DNA of 64,000 bases from Flectobacillus sp. BAB-3569 (GCF_002270355.1 NZ_NJFZ01000005.1:124001-188000), one strand, 5' to 3'; shown: positions 1 through 9,023, numbered from the stretch's first letter. A program made the numbers and translations. Notes: generated by a model not told the origin, from the sequence alone.

Positions 1-1
1 C

Positions 2-328
2 CAAGCTTTTCAAGTAGCTGAACTAGCCAAAATGGATAGGGAAGATTGGGAACGATACGAATACAGTCTTAAAGTATTTAGAGACAATAAAGCCACCTAC
101 GATTATGCTGTCGAAACAGCACGTGAGGAAGGACTCCTAGAGGGTATGATGGTAGGAAAACAAGAAGGTAGACAGGAAGGTAGAAAAGAAGGTAGACAAG
201 AAGGTAAACAAGAAGGTAAACAAGAAGAGCAACGAAATATTGCTCGACAAGCTAAGATGATGGGACTTGACACTTCTAGCATTCAACAATTAACAGGGCT
301 TTCTTTGGAGGAAATTGAAAACCTTTAA
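2..328 (+). CDS. Rpn-family recombination-promoting nuclease/putative transposase, C-terminal part (truncated by window edge)
   Basis: The reading frame is open from base 2 with no start, so the gene enters from the left. The visible part begins QAFQVAELAKMDREDWERYE, the usual C-terminal region of Rpn/PD-(D/E)XK transposase-like proteins, after the catalytic core, which is off the window. It is followed by six 4-residue repeats (G-K/R-Q/K-E, bases 155-226) that make a charged helical linker, and a short HTH-like tail (MMGLDTSSIQQLTGLSLEEI). Rpn proteins are chromosomal nucleases that promote RecA-independent recombination. An internal ATG at base 32 is not the true start. The assignment rests on recalled family similarity of the C-terminus only. 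Confidence 0.7.
   Translation, partial: QAFQVAELAKMDREDWERYEYSLKVFRDNKATYDYAVETAREEGLLEGMMVGKQEGRQEGRKEGRQEGKQEGKQEEQRNIARQAKMMGLDTSSIQQLTGLSLEEIENL
155..226 (+). repeat. Six tandem 12-bp coding repeats
   Basis: Units of the form GGTAGACAAGAA encode GKQE/GRQE/GRKE. Such arrays are common in Rpn-like proteins and can change copy number by slippage. Confidence 0.85.
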
Positions 329-382
329 ATCTGAGCAATCACATATTTTAAGATTCGTGCTAGTCTCTAATTTTTCATCAAA

Positions 383-411
383 AACGGTCGAAATAGTAAT
401 TTTCGACCGTT
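383..411. terminator. Bidirectional terminator hairpin
   Basis: A perfect 11-bp stem AACGGTCGAAA / TTTCGACCGTT with a 7-nt loop lies between two convergent genes. It can serve both the Rpn-like gene and the GH65 gene. Confidence 0.75.
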
Positions 412-465
412 ATTGATTTTAGACGCCACGCAAAGAATTGTATCTCTGTTTGATATTTTTTACAC

Positions 466-2499
466 TTACTTGTTATTTATTGTATATGTTTTTTTATGAA
501 CCCCTACACCCTTTATGCTTAATGATTTCCAATGTTTAGGAAGTTTGATAGACTTTATTTGTTCGACTCCATTTTCTTCAATTTCTAGCCCACCAAAGCC
601 ATTCATAAGAGTTTGTAAAAAACCTCCTGCACCCGTGGCAAAATAAGGGTTATCACCTCCGGCAGTTTCTGCCAAGACCTTAAATGGTGGTACCTCATTA
701 GGCTGGTAGCTTTTTACCATTAAATCAAGAGCCTTCTCGGATTCTCCCAAACGTGCATATAAAATCGATAAAATAGCCCAAGACATAGCTGGTCCGTCAG
801 GAGACATTTTTGCTTCATAATAGTGTAAGTCTCGTTTAATATCCTCAGGATTGCTTACTTGATGCATGGGATACGATAACAAGTTTACATCTGCCTGTTT
901 GATAATTTCGCCCTTGTAAGTAGCGTGCTCCATTGTCACACCGTTGGTATCTTTTAGAATTACAAGATTTTTCATAACCTCCTCCCACAAAGGATTTGCC
1001 TCTAGATGTAGCTCGTCAGCGGCATCTATCGCAAATTCAAGAACTTCTTTCGTCATTCCATTAGTGTAGGCATTGTCGTCCACATTTTCAGCCCATTCAT
1101 CTGCACAAACTACGTTGATAATATGGTATTTTCCGTCAGAACCTTTCTCTGCACGACTTATCCAAAAATCAGCTACTTCTTTTAACATGGGATAACCACG
1201 AGTTTTAAGCCATTCTTTATCTTTGGTTACTTGGTAATATTTCCAAAATGCCCAGCCAACGTCTGCTGTGATATGATGCTGAAAAGGACCTGTCAATGCC
1301 CATACGGGAGTTGACTCTTGCCCCTTGTCATCCGACTCCCATGGAAACATAACTCCTTTATAGCCATGCACTTTGGCATTGTTACGAGCGGCCTCCATTC
1401 GTTGAAAACGATATTCTAGCAATGATTTAGCCATTTCTGGATGTAATAACAAGATGGGAGGAAACATCCATACTTCTGTGTCCCAAAATACATGACCATT
1501 ATACCCTAAGCCTGACAAACCCATAGGAGACAAACTATAAGCTTGTCCTTCACGACAAAACGAATACAAATGATATAAAGCAAAATGTGCAGCTCGTTGA
1601 ACTTCATCATCACCTTCTATCTGAATATCTGATTGCCAAAGTTCATCCCAAGCAGCTTTGTGACGAGCCAATAAACGATCATGCTTTTCAAGTGCTGCAT
1701 AAATCGTCAACCGTTCTGCCTCGTTTAGTGGATCTACATTTTGTTCAGTCGAAATAGTAGAACCAACAACGCTAAAACGATAAGTTTGACCTGCTTCAAG
1801 TTTTTTAGTGAACTTCAATCGGTGCAACCCATAATCCCATTCCTCATGAATAACCTTTGGTTCAGCACCTCTTGGCTCTTCAAAAATGAAAGAATTAGAA
1901 GCGGCTAAAGTATGTTTTCCCGTTGGAGATTTAGCGACGGAAGTTAACAATGGAATTTGAGCATGAGGACGGTCTATCAAATGAAAAGTATTTTTGACAT
2001 CTCGTAAAATATCTGGTGCTGACATCAAGCTATAAGGCGTTATTTCACACGCTTTTTGAGCCGTAATCTCAATGTCAATCATCATGGAATGAGGCAAGTG
2101 CCGCAAGGCCATCATGGATGACTTTACACTTACTTTTCCCTGATAATCAAAACTGGTGGAGAAGATAGCATTTCTCATATCAAGGGATTGTTGATAGGAA
2201 GAGATATCATTTTTACTAACCTTTTTTCCATCAACCTCTAAATCCATATTCGCAAAATCAAACGTTTTGAGAATATTAGACACACGTCCGCGACCATAAG
2301 TGTCAAATGCTCCATTGAGAACGACATCCTTCACATGAAGAGGCTCAGGCGACGAAACTATACCAATCATTCCATTAGCAACCGTAACGCCATAATATCC
2401 CTTTGCGTCAATATTATCAGCTTTTACTATCCAAGGATCTTGCGCCATCAGCTTTACACTCGCAATGCAAAGACTCAAAACAAGAGTAAGTTTTTTCAT
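466..2499 (-). CDS. Exported GH65-family glycoside hydrolase (kojibiose/trehalose-type)
   Basis: 677 aa with a Sec signal peptide (MKKLTLVLSLCIASVKLMAQ). The (alpha/alpha)6-barrel signatures include GYNGHVFWDTEVWMFPP and the catalytic-region motif CADEWAENVDDNAYTN at about residues 465-480, equivalent to the GPDEYxENVxDNAYTN motif of GH65 enzymes. The expected general acid is one of the two Glu in this motif (E468 or E471). Characterised GH65 members act on alpha-glucobioses such as kojibiose, trehalose or maltose. Exported Bacteroidota members are often hydrolases rather than phosphorylases, but which applies here cannot be read directly. The gene starts 36 bp after kynU stops and probably shares its transcript. 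It is full length, ending in a C-terminal beta-rich part. Confidence 0.85.
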   Translation of the reverse strand: MKKLTLVLSLCIASVKLMAQDPWIVKADNIDAKGYYGVTVANGMIGIVSSPEPLHVKDVVLNGAFDTYGRGRVSNILKTFDFANMDLEVDGKKVSKNDISSYQQSLDMRNAIFSTSFDYQGKVSVKSSMMALRHLPHSMMIDIEITAQKACEITPYSLMSAPDILRDVKNTFHLIDRPHAQIPLLTSVAKSPTGKHTLAASNSFIFEEPRGAEPKVIHEEWDYGLHRLKFTKKLEAGQTYRFSVVGSTISTEQNVDPLNEAERLTIYAALEKHDRLLARHKAAWDELWQSDIQIEGDDEVQRAAHFALYHLYSFCREGQAYSLSPMGLSGLGYNGHVFWDTEVWMFPPILLLHPEMAKSLLEYRFQRMEAARNNAKVHGYKGVMFPWESDDKGQESTPVWALTGPFQHHITADVGWAFWKYYQVTKDKEWLKTRGYPMLKEVADFWISRAEKGSDGKYHIINVVCADEWAENVDDNAYTNGMTKEVLEFAIDAADELHLEANPLWEEVMKNLVILKDTNGVTMEHATYKGEIIKQADVNLLSYPMHQVSNPEDIKRDLHYYEAKMSPDGPAMSWAILSILYARLGESEKALDLMVKSYQPNEVPPFKVLAETAGGDNPYFATGAGGFLQTLMNGFGGLEIEENGVEQIKSIKLPKHWKSLSIKGVGVHKKTYTINNK

Positions 2500-2535
2500 A
2501 ATTTTAATGGATTGTTTATAAAAATGGACAAAGCA

Positions 2536-3798
2536 CTATGACACGCCTAATGCCACTCCTACTTTATAGACTTCAGTAAAAGTATTGTACAAAGGTACAG
2601 GCGATAGTCTAATGACATTAGGCTCACGCCAATCACCGATAATTTGGTGGTCTACTAATCGATTAAAGAGCTCTTTTCCATTTTTTTCTGCTAAAATAGA
2701 AATCTGACAACCATTTTGTTGAGTATCTGCAGGGGTAATGATTTTCAGAATATGATTATTTTGCTCATTAAATTTTTCCAAAATAAACCTTAAAAAGCCG
2801 GAAAGCTTAATACTTTTAGCTCGTAAGGCTGGTAGGCTAGCAGAATCTGTTATTTCTAAGGCGGCACGATGACAAGCCATAGCCAGAATTGTTGGAGTGC
2901 TCAGCTGCCAACCGTCTGCGCCTTGCATTGGGACAAAGCCTTTTTCCATTTTAAAGCGTGTAGCTTGGTCATATCCCCACCAACCCGCCAATCTTGGTAA
3001 ATTAGAGGCATGATGTTTTTCATGAACAAATACACCAGAGACCCCTCCCATACCAGAATTGAGGTATTTGTAGGAACACCAAACCGCAAAATCAATGCCC
3101 CATTCATGTAGTTGAAGCGGGATATTGCCCACACAATGCGCCAAATCAAAACCTACGACGATTCCATAAGCTTGCGCAGTTTGAGTAATCAGAGGCATAT
3201 CTAACACCTGCCCATTATAGTAATTGATTCCGCCTAGCATCACCATAGCCAAGCTATCTTTATTTTCATGAATCAACTGAAGTATATCTTCTGTGTAAAA
3301 AATATGCTCATTTTCTCTTGGAAAAACTTCAAGAATTGCTGTTTCAGGATTGATATCTCTTGTTTTGAGATGTGTTTCTAAAGCATACTGATCTGAAGGG
3401 AAAGCTCCTGCCTCGGTCAAGATTTTGAAGCGAGTAGAAGTTGGCTGGTAAAAAGTCGTTAGCATCAAGTGTAGATTTACCGTCAGGTTATTCATCACTG
3501 TAACCTCCGAAGGCTTAGCTCCTACGATTTTAGACAAAGGTGTTTTAAGGTGCTGTAAATAATCAATCCAATTATCATCACCTGTAAACCAGCCTTCTAC
3601 GGCAAGATTACGCCATTTTTCGAGTTCTTGATCTAAATAAAGGGAGGTATTTTTGGGTTGAAGCCCCAATGAATTACCACAAAAGTAGATTTGTTCCTGA
3701 CCTTTATGGATAGGAATATGAAATTGAGAACGAAAATCTTTTAGTACATCTTCTGTATCAAGTTGTTCTGCAAATTGCTGTTGGTTGAAGTATTCCAT
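2536..3798 (-). CDS. kynU: Kynureninase
   Basis: 420 aa, the normal length. This cytosolic PLP enzyme cleaves L-kynurenine (or 3-hydroxykynurenine) to anthranilate (or 3-hydroxyanthranilate) plus alanine in tryptophan breakdown (EC 3.7.1.3). Visible family signatures are YFCGNSLGLQPK near residue 40, GFDLAHCVGN with the PLP-ring Asp near residue 218, and WCSYKYLNSG carrying the Schiff-base lysine K244. The N-terminus (LDTEDVLKDFRSQFHIP) is typical, so the ATG at 3798 is preferred although it lies 58 bp inside the upstream frame. No other kynurenine-pathway gene is in the window. Confidence 0.95.
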   Translation of the reverse strand: MEYFNQQQFAEQLDTEDVLKDFRSQFHIPIHKGQEQIYFCGNSLGLQPKNTSLYLDQELEKWRNLAVEGWFTGDDNWIDYLQHLKTPLSKIVGAKPSEVTVMNNLTVNLHLMLTTFYQPTSTRFKILTEAGAFPSDQYALETHLKTRDINPETAILEVFPRENEHIFYTEDILQLIHENKDSLAMVMLGGINYYNGQVLDMPLITQTAQAYGIVVGFDLAHCVGNIPLQLHEWGIDFAVWCSYKYLNSGMGGVSGVFVHEKHHASNLPRLAGWWGYDQATRFKMEKGFVPMQGADGWQLSTPTILAMACHRAALEITDSASLPALRAKSIKLSGFLRFILEKFNEQNNHILKIITPADTQQNGCQISILAEKNGKELFNRLVDHQIIGDWREPNVIRLSPVPLYNTFTEVYKVGVALGVS

Positions 3799-4295
3799 TT
3801 TGTTGATGATTCCTCGTAATGTTTTAGTTCATCAAATTTAATCATTCCTGAGAAAATTTGGTTGTTGCTATATACTGGGAATCCCAAAATCAAATACTTT
3901 ATTTTACCCCTAACCTGAAAATGAATATCTGAAAAACTTGTTTGTTTTATAAGCGAATCTTGTTGCCACTGCAATCCTGCAACAAGCCCTTTTAGCTTTG
4001 ATACAACATAAACACTAGAGTCTTGAGCTTGAGGACTAGGAAAGAAAGAGAACTCCACTTGACAAAGTGGATCAATAGTATAAGTACGATTTACAGAATG
4101 TGCCGAAAAGGTCGAGTTATGGAGTGTTGGATTATTAATCGTAGAAATGGTAAAACATATAAAAACAAGCATTAAGGTAAATAACAAGTGTAGGGTTGTT
4201 TTCTTGGTAGGAAATATCCTTTGTACTAATAAAAACAAAAAAACAATTGTATAAATATTAAGAAGGATGATGAGTAAATGAATGACAATATTCAT
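3741..4295 (-). CDS. Small membrane protein of unknown function upstream of kynU
   Basis: 184 aa. Two hydrophobic segments (about residues 5-27 and 35-52) are followed by a soluble domain of about 130 residues rich in beta-type sequence. I do not recognise the family. The 3' end overlaps the kynU start by 58 bp, so the two genes are likely co-transcribed and kynU translation may be coupled to it. The C-terminal 20 residues are Ser/Thr/Asn-rich and may have little structure. It sits 141 bp after the NlpC/P60 gene. Confidence 0.6.
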   Translation of the reverse strand: MNIVIHLLIILLNIYTIVFLFLLVQRIFPTKKTTLHLLFTLMLVFICFTISTINNPTLHNSTFSAHSVNRTYTIDPLCQVEFSFFPSPQAQDSSVYVVSKLKGLVAGLQWQQDSLIKQTSFSDIHFQVRGKIKYLILGFPVYSNNQIFSGMIKFDELKHYEESSTKWNTSTNSNLQNNLIQKMY

Positions 4296-4436
4296 TGTGG
4301 TATAGATTTCTGGTGTCTAAACGATACAGTTTAATCAAAGCGTTGGTAGACAAGTACTAGGGCTCTCCCCTACAAACAAACGAAAGAACGAAAATCAATT
4401 TTATAATAATAGTGTGGTATGTTATACAAACGTATC

Positions 4437-4982
4437 TTACTTCTTAGAAGAGCGGGCTTTTCGCTGTGGAACCATATCGAGCAATCCTACTACACGCTTG
4501 ATACTAATAAATCGTCTACGATAATAATCAGACTCTAGATAGTCATAACGTACGCCACCATTCCAAGCTGAGTGTATAAACTTGATGTAGGTATCACCAA
4601 CTTCTGTAATAATACCAACGTGTCCAATGCGACTACTCCCTGAATTATGTCCTTTAAAAAAGATTAAATCGCCTGGAAGAGCTTCTGCTTTTGCTATTTC
4701 ATCTCCAATTAAAGATTGTGCTGCACTACCGTGAGGGAGCATCATACCAAAGTTGCGAAAACAGTAGCGTACAAAGCCCGAACAGTCAAATCCACTGGTT
4801 GAGCTTCCTCCCGAACGATACCTAAAATGCAAGTGATCATGTGCAAAATCGAGAAGATTGTTGACAATCGACAACGGATGATAACTAGACCTTGTTTCGG
4901 CAGTATCTTTCCGAATTTGTTGTGCTTTGGAGGCTACACCAGAAGTAATGAGAATGCAGGTTAGAAATATTTTTTTTAGCAT
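4437..4982 (-). CDS. Exported NlpC/P60-family peptidoglycan endopeptidase
   Basis: 181 aa with a signal peptide (MLKKIFLTCILITSGVASKA). The C40 cysteine-peptidase core shows the nucleophile C67 in SGFDCSGFVRYC, the general base H121 in IGHVGI and the third polar residue H137 in FIHSAW, with LPGDLIFFKG between them. Such enzymes cut the D-Glu/DAP bond or stem-peptide cross-links of peptidoglycan in the periplasm. There is no SH3b or LysM domain, so it is a minimal single-domain hydrolase. About 200 bp of AT-rich non-coding DNA separates it from the GH30 gene. Confidence 0.9.
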   Translation of the reverse strand: MLKKIFLTCILITSGVASKAQQIRKDTAETRSSYHPLSIVNNLLDFAHDHLHFRYRSGGSSTSGFDCSGFVRYCFRNFGMMLPHGSAAQSLIGDEIAKAEALPGDLIFFKGHNSGSSRIGHVGIITEVGDTYIKFIHSAWNGGVRYDYLESDYYRRRFISIKRVVGLLDMVPQRKARSSKK

Positions 4983-5188
4983 AATATTAAGGCTTCTAAA
5001 AAGGTAACTATTTGCAAATTAGTACAAAATCTTCATAATTAAAAGATTCTGTACTAATTGCAACGGATTTTTTCGTCCTTTAATTATACTTTTTTTCAGA
5101 AAAAATAATTTTTAGTCGTTTATCACCAAAGAACATGATTCATTTTATGTAGTAATTTATTGCCTTTTTCCATGATAAACCTAATACT

Positions 5189-6586
5189 TTACCAAACATA
5201 AGTCGCCACAGCGCCAGCGGATAAAGTCTGTTGAATTTTCTTATTTTGATGACTAATCATAAAGGTGGAAGGTTTATTGCTTTCATTCAAAACTATCAGT
5301 ACAATACGCCCTTCAGCTGTTTTAAAAGCAATATTTTGTAACCCTACCGTCGTATTTGAGACAATTCTCTGGGCATTAGGACGTACAAATTTAGAAGCAT
5401 GCGCTACAATATAATAGGCTGGATTGCGCTTAATTTCATTTTTATCAATCGTCAATGCACCTAAGCATTCGGTACAACCGCCGTCGGTATGTGGATTTTG
5501 CTGAGGATCAGCCGCTAGATTCCATTCCAAAACCGTTTTACACCAGTTACGTGGTGCTCCAATAATCAACGTTTTAGTATGCCATGCTAAATCTCCTGCA
5601 AAATTCCCTGGCGCTCCTATCCACTGTTCGGTAAAATAAAGGTTCTTATCAGGATGTGCTTCGTGTACCTGACGAATATTTTCTACGCTTCCCCCGTATA
5701 GGTGAAAAGCCGAGCCGTCTACATACTGACGTACTTCTGGATCATTTAAGATGGCGATTGGATAATCTGGACGGTCAGCATTATGGTCATACAACCAGAT
5801 TTTGGTAGTAATTTTTGCCAATTTAAACGCCTTCCCTAAACTTTGTTTGATGAAGGCTCCTTGTTCTTCAGGTTGCATCAGCAAACTTGGATTATTGCCT
5901 GGATGCAATGGCTCATTTTGAATCGTGACAGCATCAATATTGATACCTTCCTTTTTCATACTCTGGATATATTTAACAAAGTATAAAGCGTAAGCATCAT
6001 AATATTTGGGTAAAAGACTTCCTCCTTTCGAGTTACTATTGGTTTTCATCCATACGGGTGGTGTCCAAGGTGACCCTAAAATCTTAATGGCTGGATTAAT
6101 TGCCAAAATTTCTTTCAAAACAGGAATCAAGGCTTTTTTTTCTTCCGATAAATCAAACTTTTGAATTTTCTCGTCTGTTTGACCTCCAGTTAAATCATTG
6201 TAAGTAAATACATGATCACTCAAATCCGAAGCTCCGATACTAACCCGTAGATAGCTGATACCGATGTTTTTGCCATCAAAAGCAAACAGTTCTTTTAAAA
6301 GTGCCTTACGCTTGTCGGCATCCATTTGCCATAACAAGGTTGCACTTCCACCCGTTAAGGTGAAGCCAAAACCATCCATTGATTGAAATTTCTGTTTTTC
6401 ATCCACAAAAATCGTAGGAAGTGTACTCGATTGAGGGCTGAAAGTAAAGGTTTCTGCTTGCTTCTCAAATAGTTTTGATTGGTCTGCATGAGTCAGCCAT
6501 ACCTCGGCAGTTCGTGGTCCTTGAGCATGAGTTACTTGCCAGCTCACAAGCGTGGCCAGTAAGATTTTTGAGATTGTTTTTTTCAT
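5189..6586 (-). CDS. Exported GH30-family glucosylceramidase-like glycosidase
   Basis: 465 aa with a signal peptide ending at about residue 22 (VTHAQ). The GH30 core starts with MDGFGFTLTGGSATLLWQM and contains LGSPWTPPVWMKT. The retaining pair is visible as acid/base E225 in TIQNEPLHPG and nucleophile E320 in LYFTEQW. A small C-terminal beta domain follows (VLIVLNESNKPSTFMI). Known substrates of subfamily-1 relatives are beta-glucosides including glucosylceramide and beta-1,6-glucan; the true substrate is unknown. The ATG start directly precedes a good signal peptide. Confidence 0.9.
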   Translation of the reverse strand: MKKTISKILLATLVSWQVTHAQGPRTAEVWLTHADQSKLFEKQAETFTFSPQSSTLPTIFVDEKQKFQSMDGFGFTLTGGSATLLWQMDADKRKALLKELFAFDGKNIGISYLRVSIGASDLSDHVFTYNDLTGGQTDEKIQKFDLSEEKKALIPVLKEILAINPAIKILGSPWTPPVWMKTNSNSKGGSLLPKYYDAYALYFVKYIQSMKKEGINIDAVTIQNEPLHPGNNPSLLMQPEEQGAFIKQSLGKAFKLAKITTKIWLYDHNADRPDYPIAILNDPEVRQYVDGSAFHLYGGSVENIRQVHEAHPDKNLYFTEQWIGAPGNFAGDLAWHTKTLIIGAPRNWCKTVLEWNLAADPQQNPHTDGGCTECLGALTIDKNEIKRNPAYYIVAHASKFVRPNAQRIVSNTTVGLQNIAFKTAEGRIVLIVLNESNKPSTFMISHQNKKIQQTLSAGAVATYVW

Positions 6587-6653
6587 AAAAATAGTTTTAA
6601 ACGAAGGGGAGTATTAATTGTAAATGATGAGTTTTGAATTGTGAATATGAATT

Positions 6654-6932
6654 TTCAAGATAAGCGTCAGCAACTAGGCACAGTTAAATAACAGGGATAG
6701 AGCCTTTGTTGCTTACGCAAGTTTGTTGGAGAAAAAACTCCAACAAAGGCAGGAAATTTTCAAGATAAGCTTCAGCAACTAGGCACAGTTAAATAACAGG
6801 GATAGTGCCTTTTTCGCCCTCGTTGAAGTTTTCTCCAACGAGAGGAGCGTCAGTAACTAACCACAGTTAAATAACAAGGTTAGTACCTTTGTCGCTTACG
6901 CAAGTTTGTTGGAGAGAAAACTCCAACAAAGG
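6654..6932. repeat. Three tandem intergenic repeats, each ending in a stem-loop
   Basis: Copies begin near 6654, 6760 and 6845. Each carries a conserved word close to GTCAGCAACTAGGCACAGTT, then AAATAACAGGGATAG, then a hairpin. Hairpin stems are TTTGTTGGAG/CTCCAACAAA (6722-6747 and 6905-6930) and CTCGTTGAAG/CTCCAACGAG (6819-6842). The middle stem differs from the outer two at two paired positions with compensating changes. This fills most of the 411-bp gap between the GH30 gene and the next gene. Confidence 0.8.
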
Positions 6933-6998
6933 TGGTAGAGAAAATCCCAGCAAATCTGCAATCCAATATCCGACATCCGAAATTGTTGCTCTCTATTT

Positions 6999-7610
6999 TT
7001 ATTCAAAGCTTTCTTCCACTTTGAACTTATTCCATTGTTTTTTAGCAAAATCTAAAAAGCCTTTTGGTGCTGTGGTAAAACTCTTATCTACCGTAAATTT
7101 ACCGCCTTCTTTAATCATTTTGACATAGGTATCACCACGAAGGATGTACTTATTTTTTTGTTCATAAATCAATAATTTCAATGAAGCAGGACTCACATCG
7201 CCACGGCAGGCTGTTTTATACAAAAAAGACACCTCTCCTTTTTGATTTGCATCTACATCACTGACTTGTAAAGATTTAGGAATAAAAGTAGCCGCAACAT
7301 CCAAAGGGCATTCGTCTATGCCATCTTTCAATTCCCAAACAAGTTGGTATTTATCCCCTTGTTTGTTATACTGATATGCATGCACTTTAGCAGTTTGGGC
7401 ATCTCCAGAAGGTGTATCTACTCCAGTGACTTGTTTTCTTTCAACACTCAAAAAAACAATATTTTCACCCGTCTGATCTTGCCACTTGATGGCATCTGAT
7501 ACTTTACCTTTTACAGATACACCCACAGGTACTTTTTTATCAAAAGGATGTGTTTTGACTTGCGCTTTAGCTCCAACAGCTAAGCAGAGAAGAAGGATTG
7601 TTTTTTTCAT
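6999..7610 (-). CDS. Exported protein of unknown function (resembles the M949_RS01915 surface polysaccharide family)
   Basis: 203 aa with a short signal peptide (MKKTILLLCLAVGAKA). The mature part has no enzyme motif I can identify. It contains the pattern ENIVFLSVERK, then HAYQYNKQGDKYQLVWELKDGIDECPLDVAATFIPKSL, which resembles a Bacteroidota family annotated in connection with surface polysaccharide biosynthesis. Two cysteines (in DECPLD and TACRGD) could form a disulfide. The family link is from memory and is moderate. It lies 103 bp downstream of the P1 peptidase gene on the same strand. Confidence 0.6.
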   Translation of the reverse strand: MKKTILLLCLAVGAKAQVKTHPFDKKVPVGVSVKGKVSDAIKWQDQTGENIVFLSVERKQVTGVDTPSGDAQTAKVHAYQYNKQGDKYQLVWELKDGIDECPLDVAATFIPKSLQVSDVDANQKGEVSFLYKTACRGDVSPASLKLLIYEQKNKYILRGDTYVKMIKEGGKFTVDKSFTTAPKGFLDFAKKQWNKFKVEESFE

Positions 7611-7628
7611 GAGGAATTATTAAATGAA

Positions 7629-7713
7629 GGGAACAGGGACAGAGGCACATAGGGTCAAAGTGTTTACTTTAATTTTAAACACTGGATTACTTTGTGCCTT
7701 TACAACTGTTCCC
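7629..7713. repeat. Palindromic intergenic element with nested arms
   Basis: Outer arms GGGAACAG (7629-7636) and CTGTTCCC (7706-7713) enclose the pairs AGGCACA/TGTGCCT and AAGTGTTT/AAACACT. The element starts directly after the P1 peptidase stop on its strand, so it may end that transcript. A looser relative with the words GGGAACAGGCACAAAGG and GCCTTTGTGCC lies at 32281-32409. Confidence 0.6.
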
Positions 7714-8838
7714 TCAATTGATTTTCTTATACTCTTTCAACAACTTAATAGTTTGATCAATGGGCAAGGATTGGATAGTGCCATTTTTACCTTTGAGGGT
7801 TTTGGCTGCAAAAAGCGAATTAAGAATAGCCTCCTCTGTAGCTTCAATGGTAGCCAAAAACAAAGGCGAAACCTCGTCATTTCGTAGCTCTTGCACGGTT
7901 TGCAATTTTTCTTTAGACTCGTGTGGTACTCGGAGCCCCTCGGCATTGGATATAGCTATCACATAATCTCCACTGCCATTGGAGGCAATACCACCCGTTT
8001 TGGCCAAGCCCATCATGGCTCGTTTGGCAATACGTTCTAAATTCCTAGCGGTAACAGGCGCATCAGTAATCACCACAATCATACAAGAACCATCGGCAGG
8101 GTCATTAAGCTGGCTATTGAGAAAATATTGATTCAACGCCACACCTACGGGCACTCCATCGATTTGTAATACACCTCCAAAATTGGTTTGTACCAATACG
8201 CCAACGGTATATCCTCCCGACGCTTTGGGCAATACTCTTGAGGCTGTGCCGATACCACCCTTAAAACCAAAACAAACCGTTCCGGTTCCAGCGCCTACAT
8301 TGCCCTCTGCTACGACGCCATTTTTAGCATTCTCAATTGCAGTAAGGATATGCTGCTTTTTGACATGACGACCCACTATGTCGTTGAGATAGCTATCATT
8401 AGTTTCACCAACAATGGCATTGACAGAACGTAGATTTTGATTTTCTTTTTGAGATACAGAATAATCAATAATAGCGTCGGCTGCCGTGGCAATAGACAAG
8501 GTATTGGTCAATACGATAGGTGTTTCGAGATTGCCCAATTCCTTTACCTGAGATATTCCCATGAGTTTGCCAAAGCCATTTCCAATATAAATCGCTGCTG
8601 GGACTTTACTTTGAAAAAGATTCCCTTCGGCAGGAATAATGGCCGTTACACCTGTATTAATGCTATCTCCTTGCTGAATAGTCGTATGTCCCACTTTCAC
8701 GCCCTTGACATCGGTGATGGCATTGAGTGCTCCAGTTTTCATAACACCAATTTTGACGCCATAATCACGAAGTCTTTTTTGCGCCGATATGTTCAAGGAC
8801 ATCGACACAAAAATCAAGAAGAGGTAAGTTTGTTTCAT
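7714..8838 (-). CDS. P1-family (DmpA/BapA-like) aminopeptidase
   Basis: 374 aa with a signal peptide (ends near residue 19, ISAQ). P1 peptidases are Ntn-type enzymes that self-cleave to expose an N-terminal nucleophile and release N-terminal D- or beta-amino acids. The expected cleavage site is visible as DG250-S251 in NDPADGSCMIVVITDAPV. Other signatures are DVKGVKVGHTTI, GAGTGTVCFGFKGGIGTASR and the oxyanion-region Asn in VLTNTLSIATAADAI. It lies 14 bp after a small gene on the same strand. Confidence 0.9.
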   Translation of the reverse strand: MKQTYLFLIFVSMSLNISAQKRLRDYGVKIGVMKTGALNAITDVKGVKVGHTTIQQGDSINTGVTAIIPAEGNLFQSKVPAAIYIGNGFGKLMGISQVKELGNLETPIVLTNTLSIATAADAIIDYSVSQKENQNLRSVNAIVGETNDSYLNDIVGRHVKKQHILTAIENAKNGVVAEGNVGAGTGTVCFGFKGGIGTASRVLPKASGGYTVGVLVQTNFGGVLQIDGVPVGVALNQYFLNSQLNDPADGSCMIVVITDAPVTARNLERIAKRAMMGLAKTGGIASNGSGDYVIAISNAEGLRVPHESKEKLQTVQELRNDEVSPLFLATIEATEEAILNSLFAAKTLKGKNGTIQSLPIDQTIKLLKEYKKIN

Positions 8839-8852
8839 GAGTGAAAATTGAT

Positions 8853-9023
8853 TTAGGAATTATAACCTTTCAACATTTTCACAAAATCATCTTCATATTT
8901 TTTCAATGCTTTCAATAGCTCTTGTAATTCTTTGTGCTCGGGTGTGCCAGGTTTTGCACCAAAAATTTCGTCTGCGCGGTCTGAAGCTTTTTCGTATTCG
9001 CCTTCGTTGTTGATAGTAATCAT
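8853..9023 (-). CDS. 56-residue acidic protein resembling the N-terminal helix region of HigA-type antitoxins
   Basis: Read directly from the sequence: an ATG at 9023 and TAA at 8853 give 56 aa beginning MITINNEGEYEKASDRADEI and containing AKPGTPEHKELQELLKALKKYE. The pattern IxxExEYExA...I...KPGTPEhxEL resembles the start of HigA-like antitoxins and related regulators, but the HTH domain is missing. It ends 14 bp before the P1 peptidase start, so it is probably the first gene of that transcript. Its function is unknown. Confidence 0.6.
   Translation of the reverse strand: MITINNEGEYEKASDRADEIFGAKPGTPEHKELQELLKALKKYEDDFVKMLKGYNS

Noticed and set aside
6654-6932. CRISPR array
   Set aside because: Only three copies, unequal spacing, and the spaces are themselves part of the repeat; no cas genes nearby.
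7624-7887. 87-codon + strand frame over the P1 peptidase 3' end
   Set aside because: It is antisense to a clear peptidase gene and covers a palindromic repeat; no coding character of its own.
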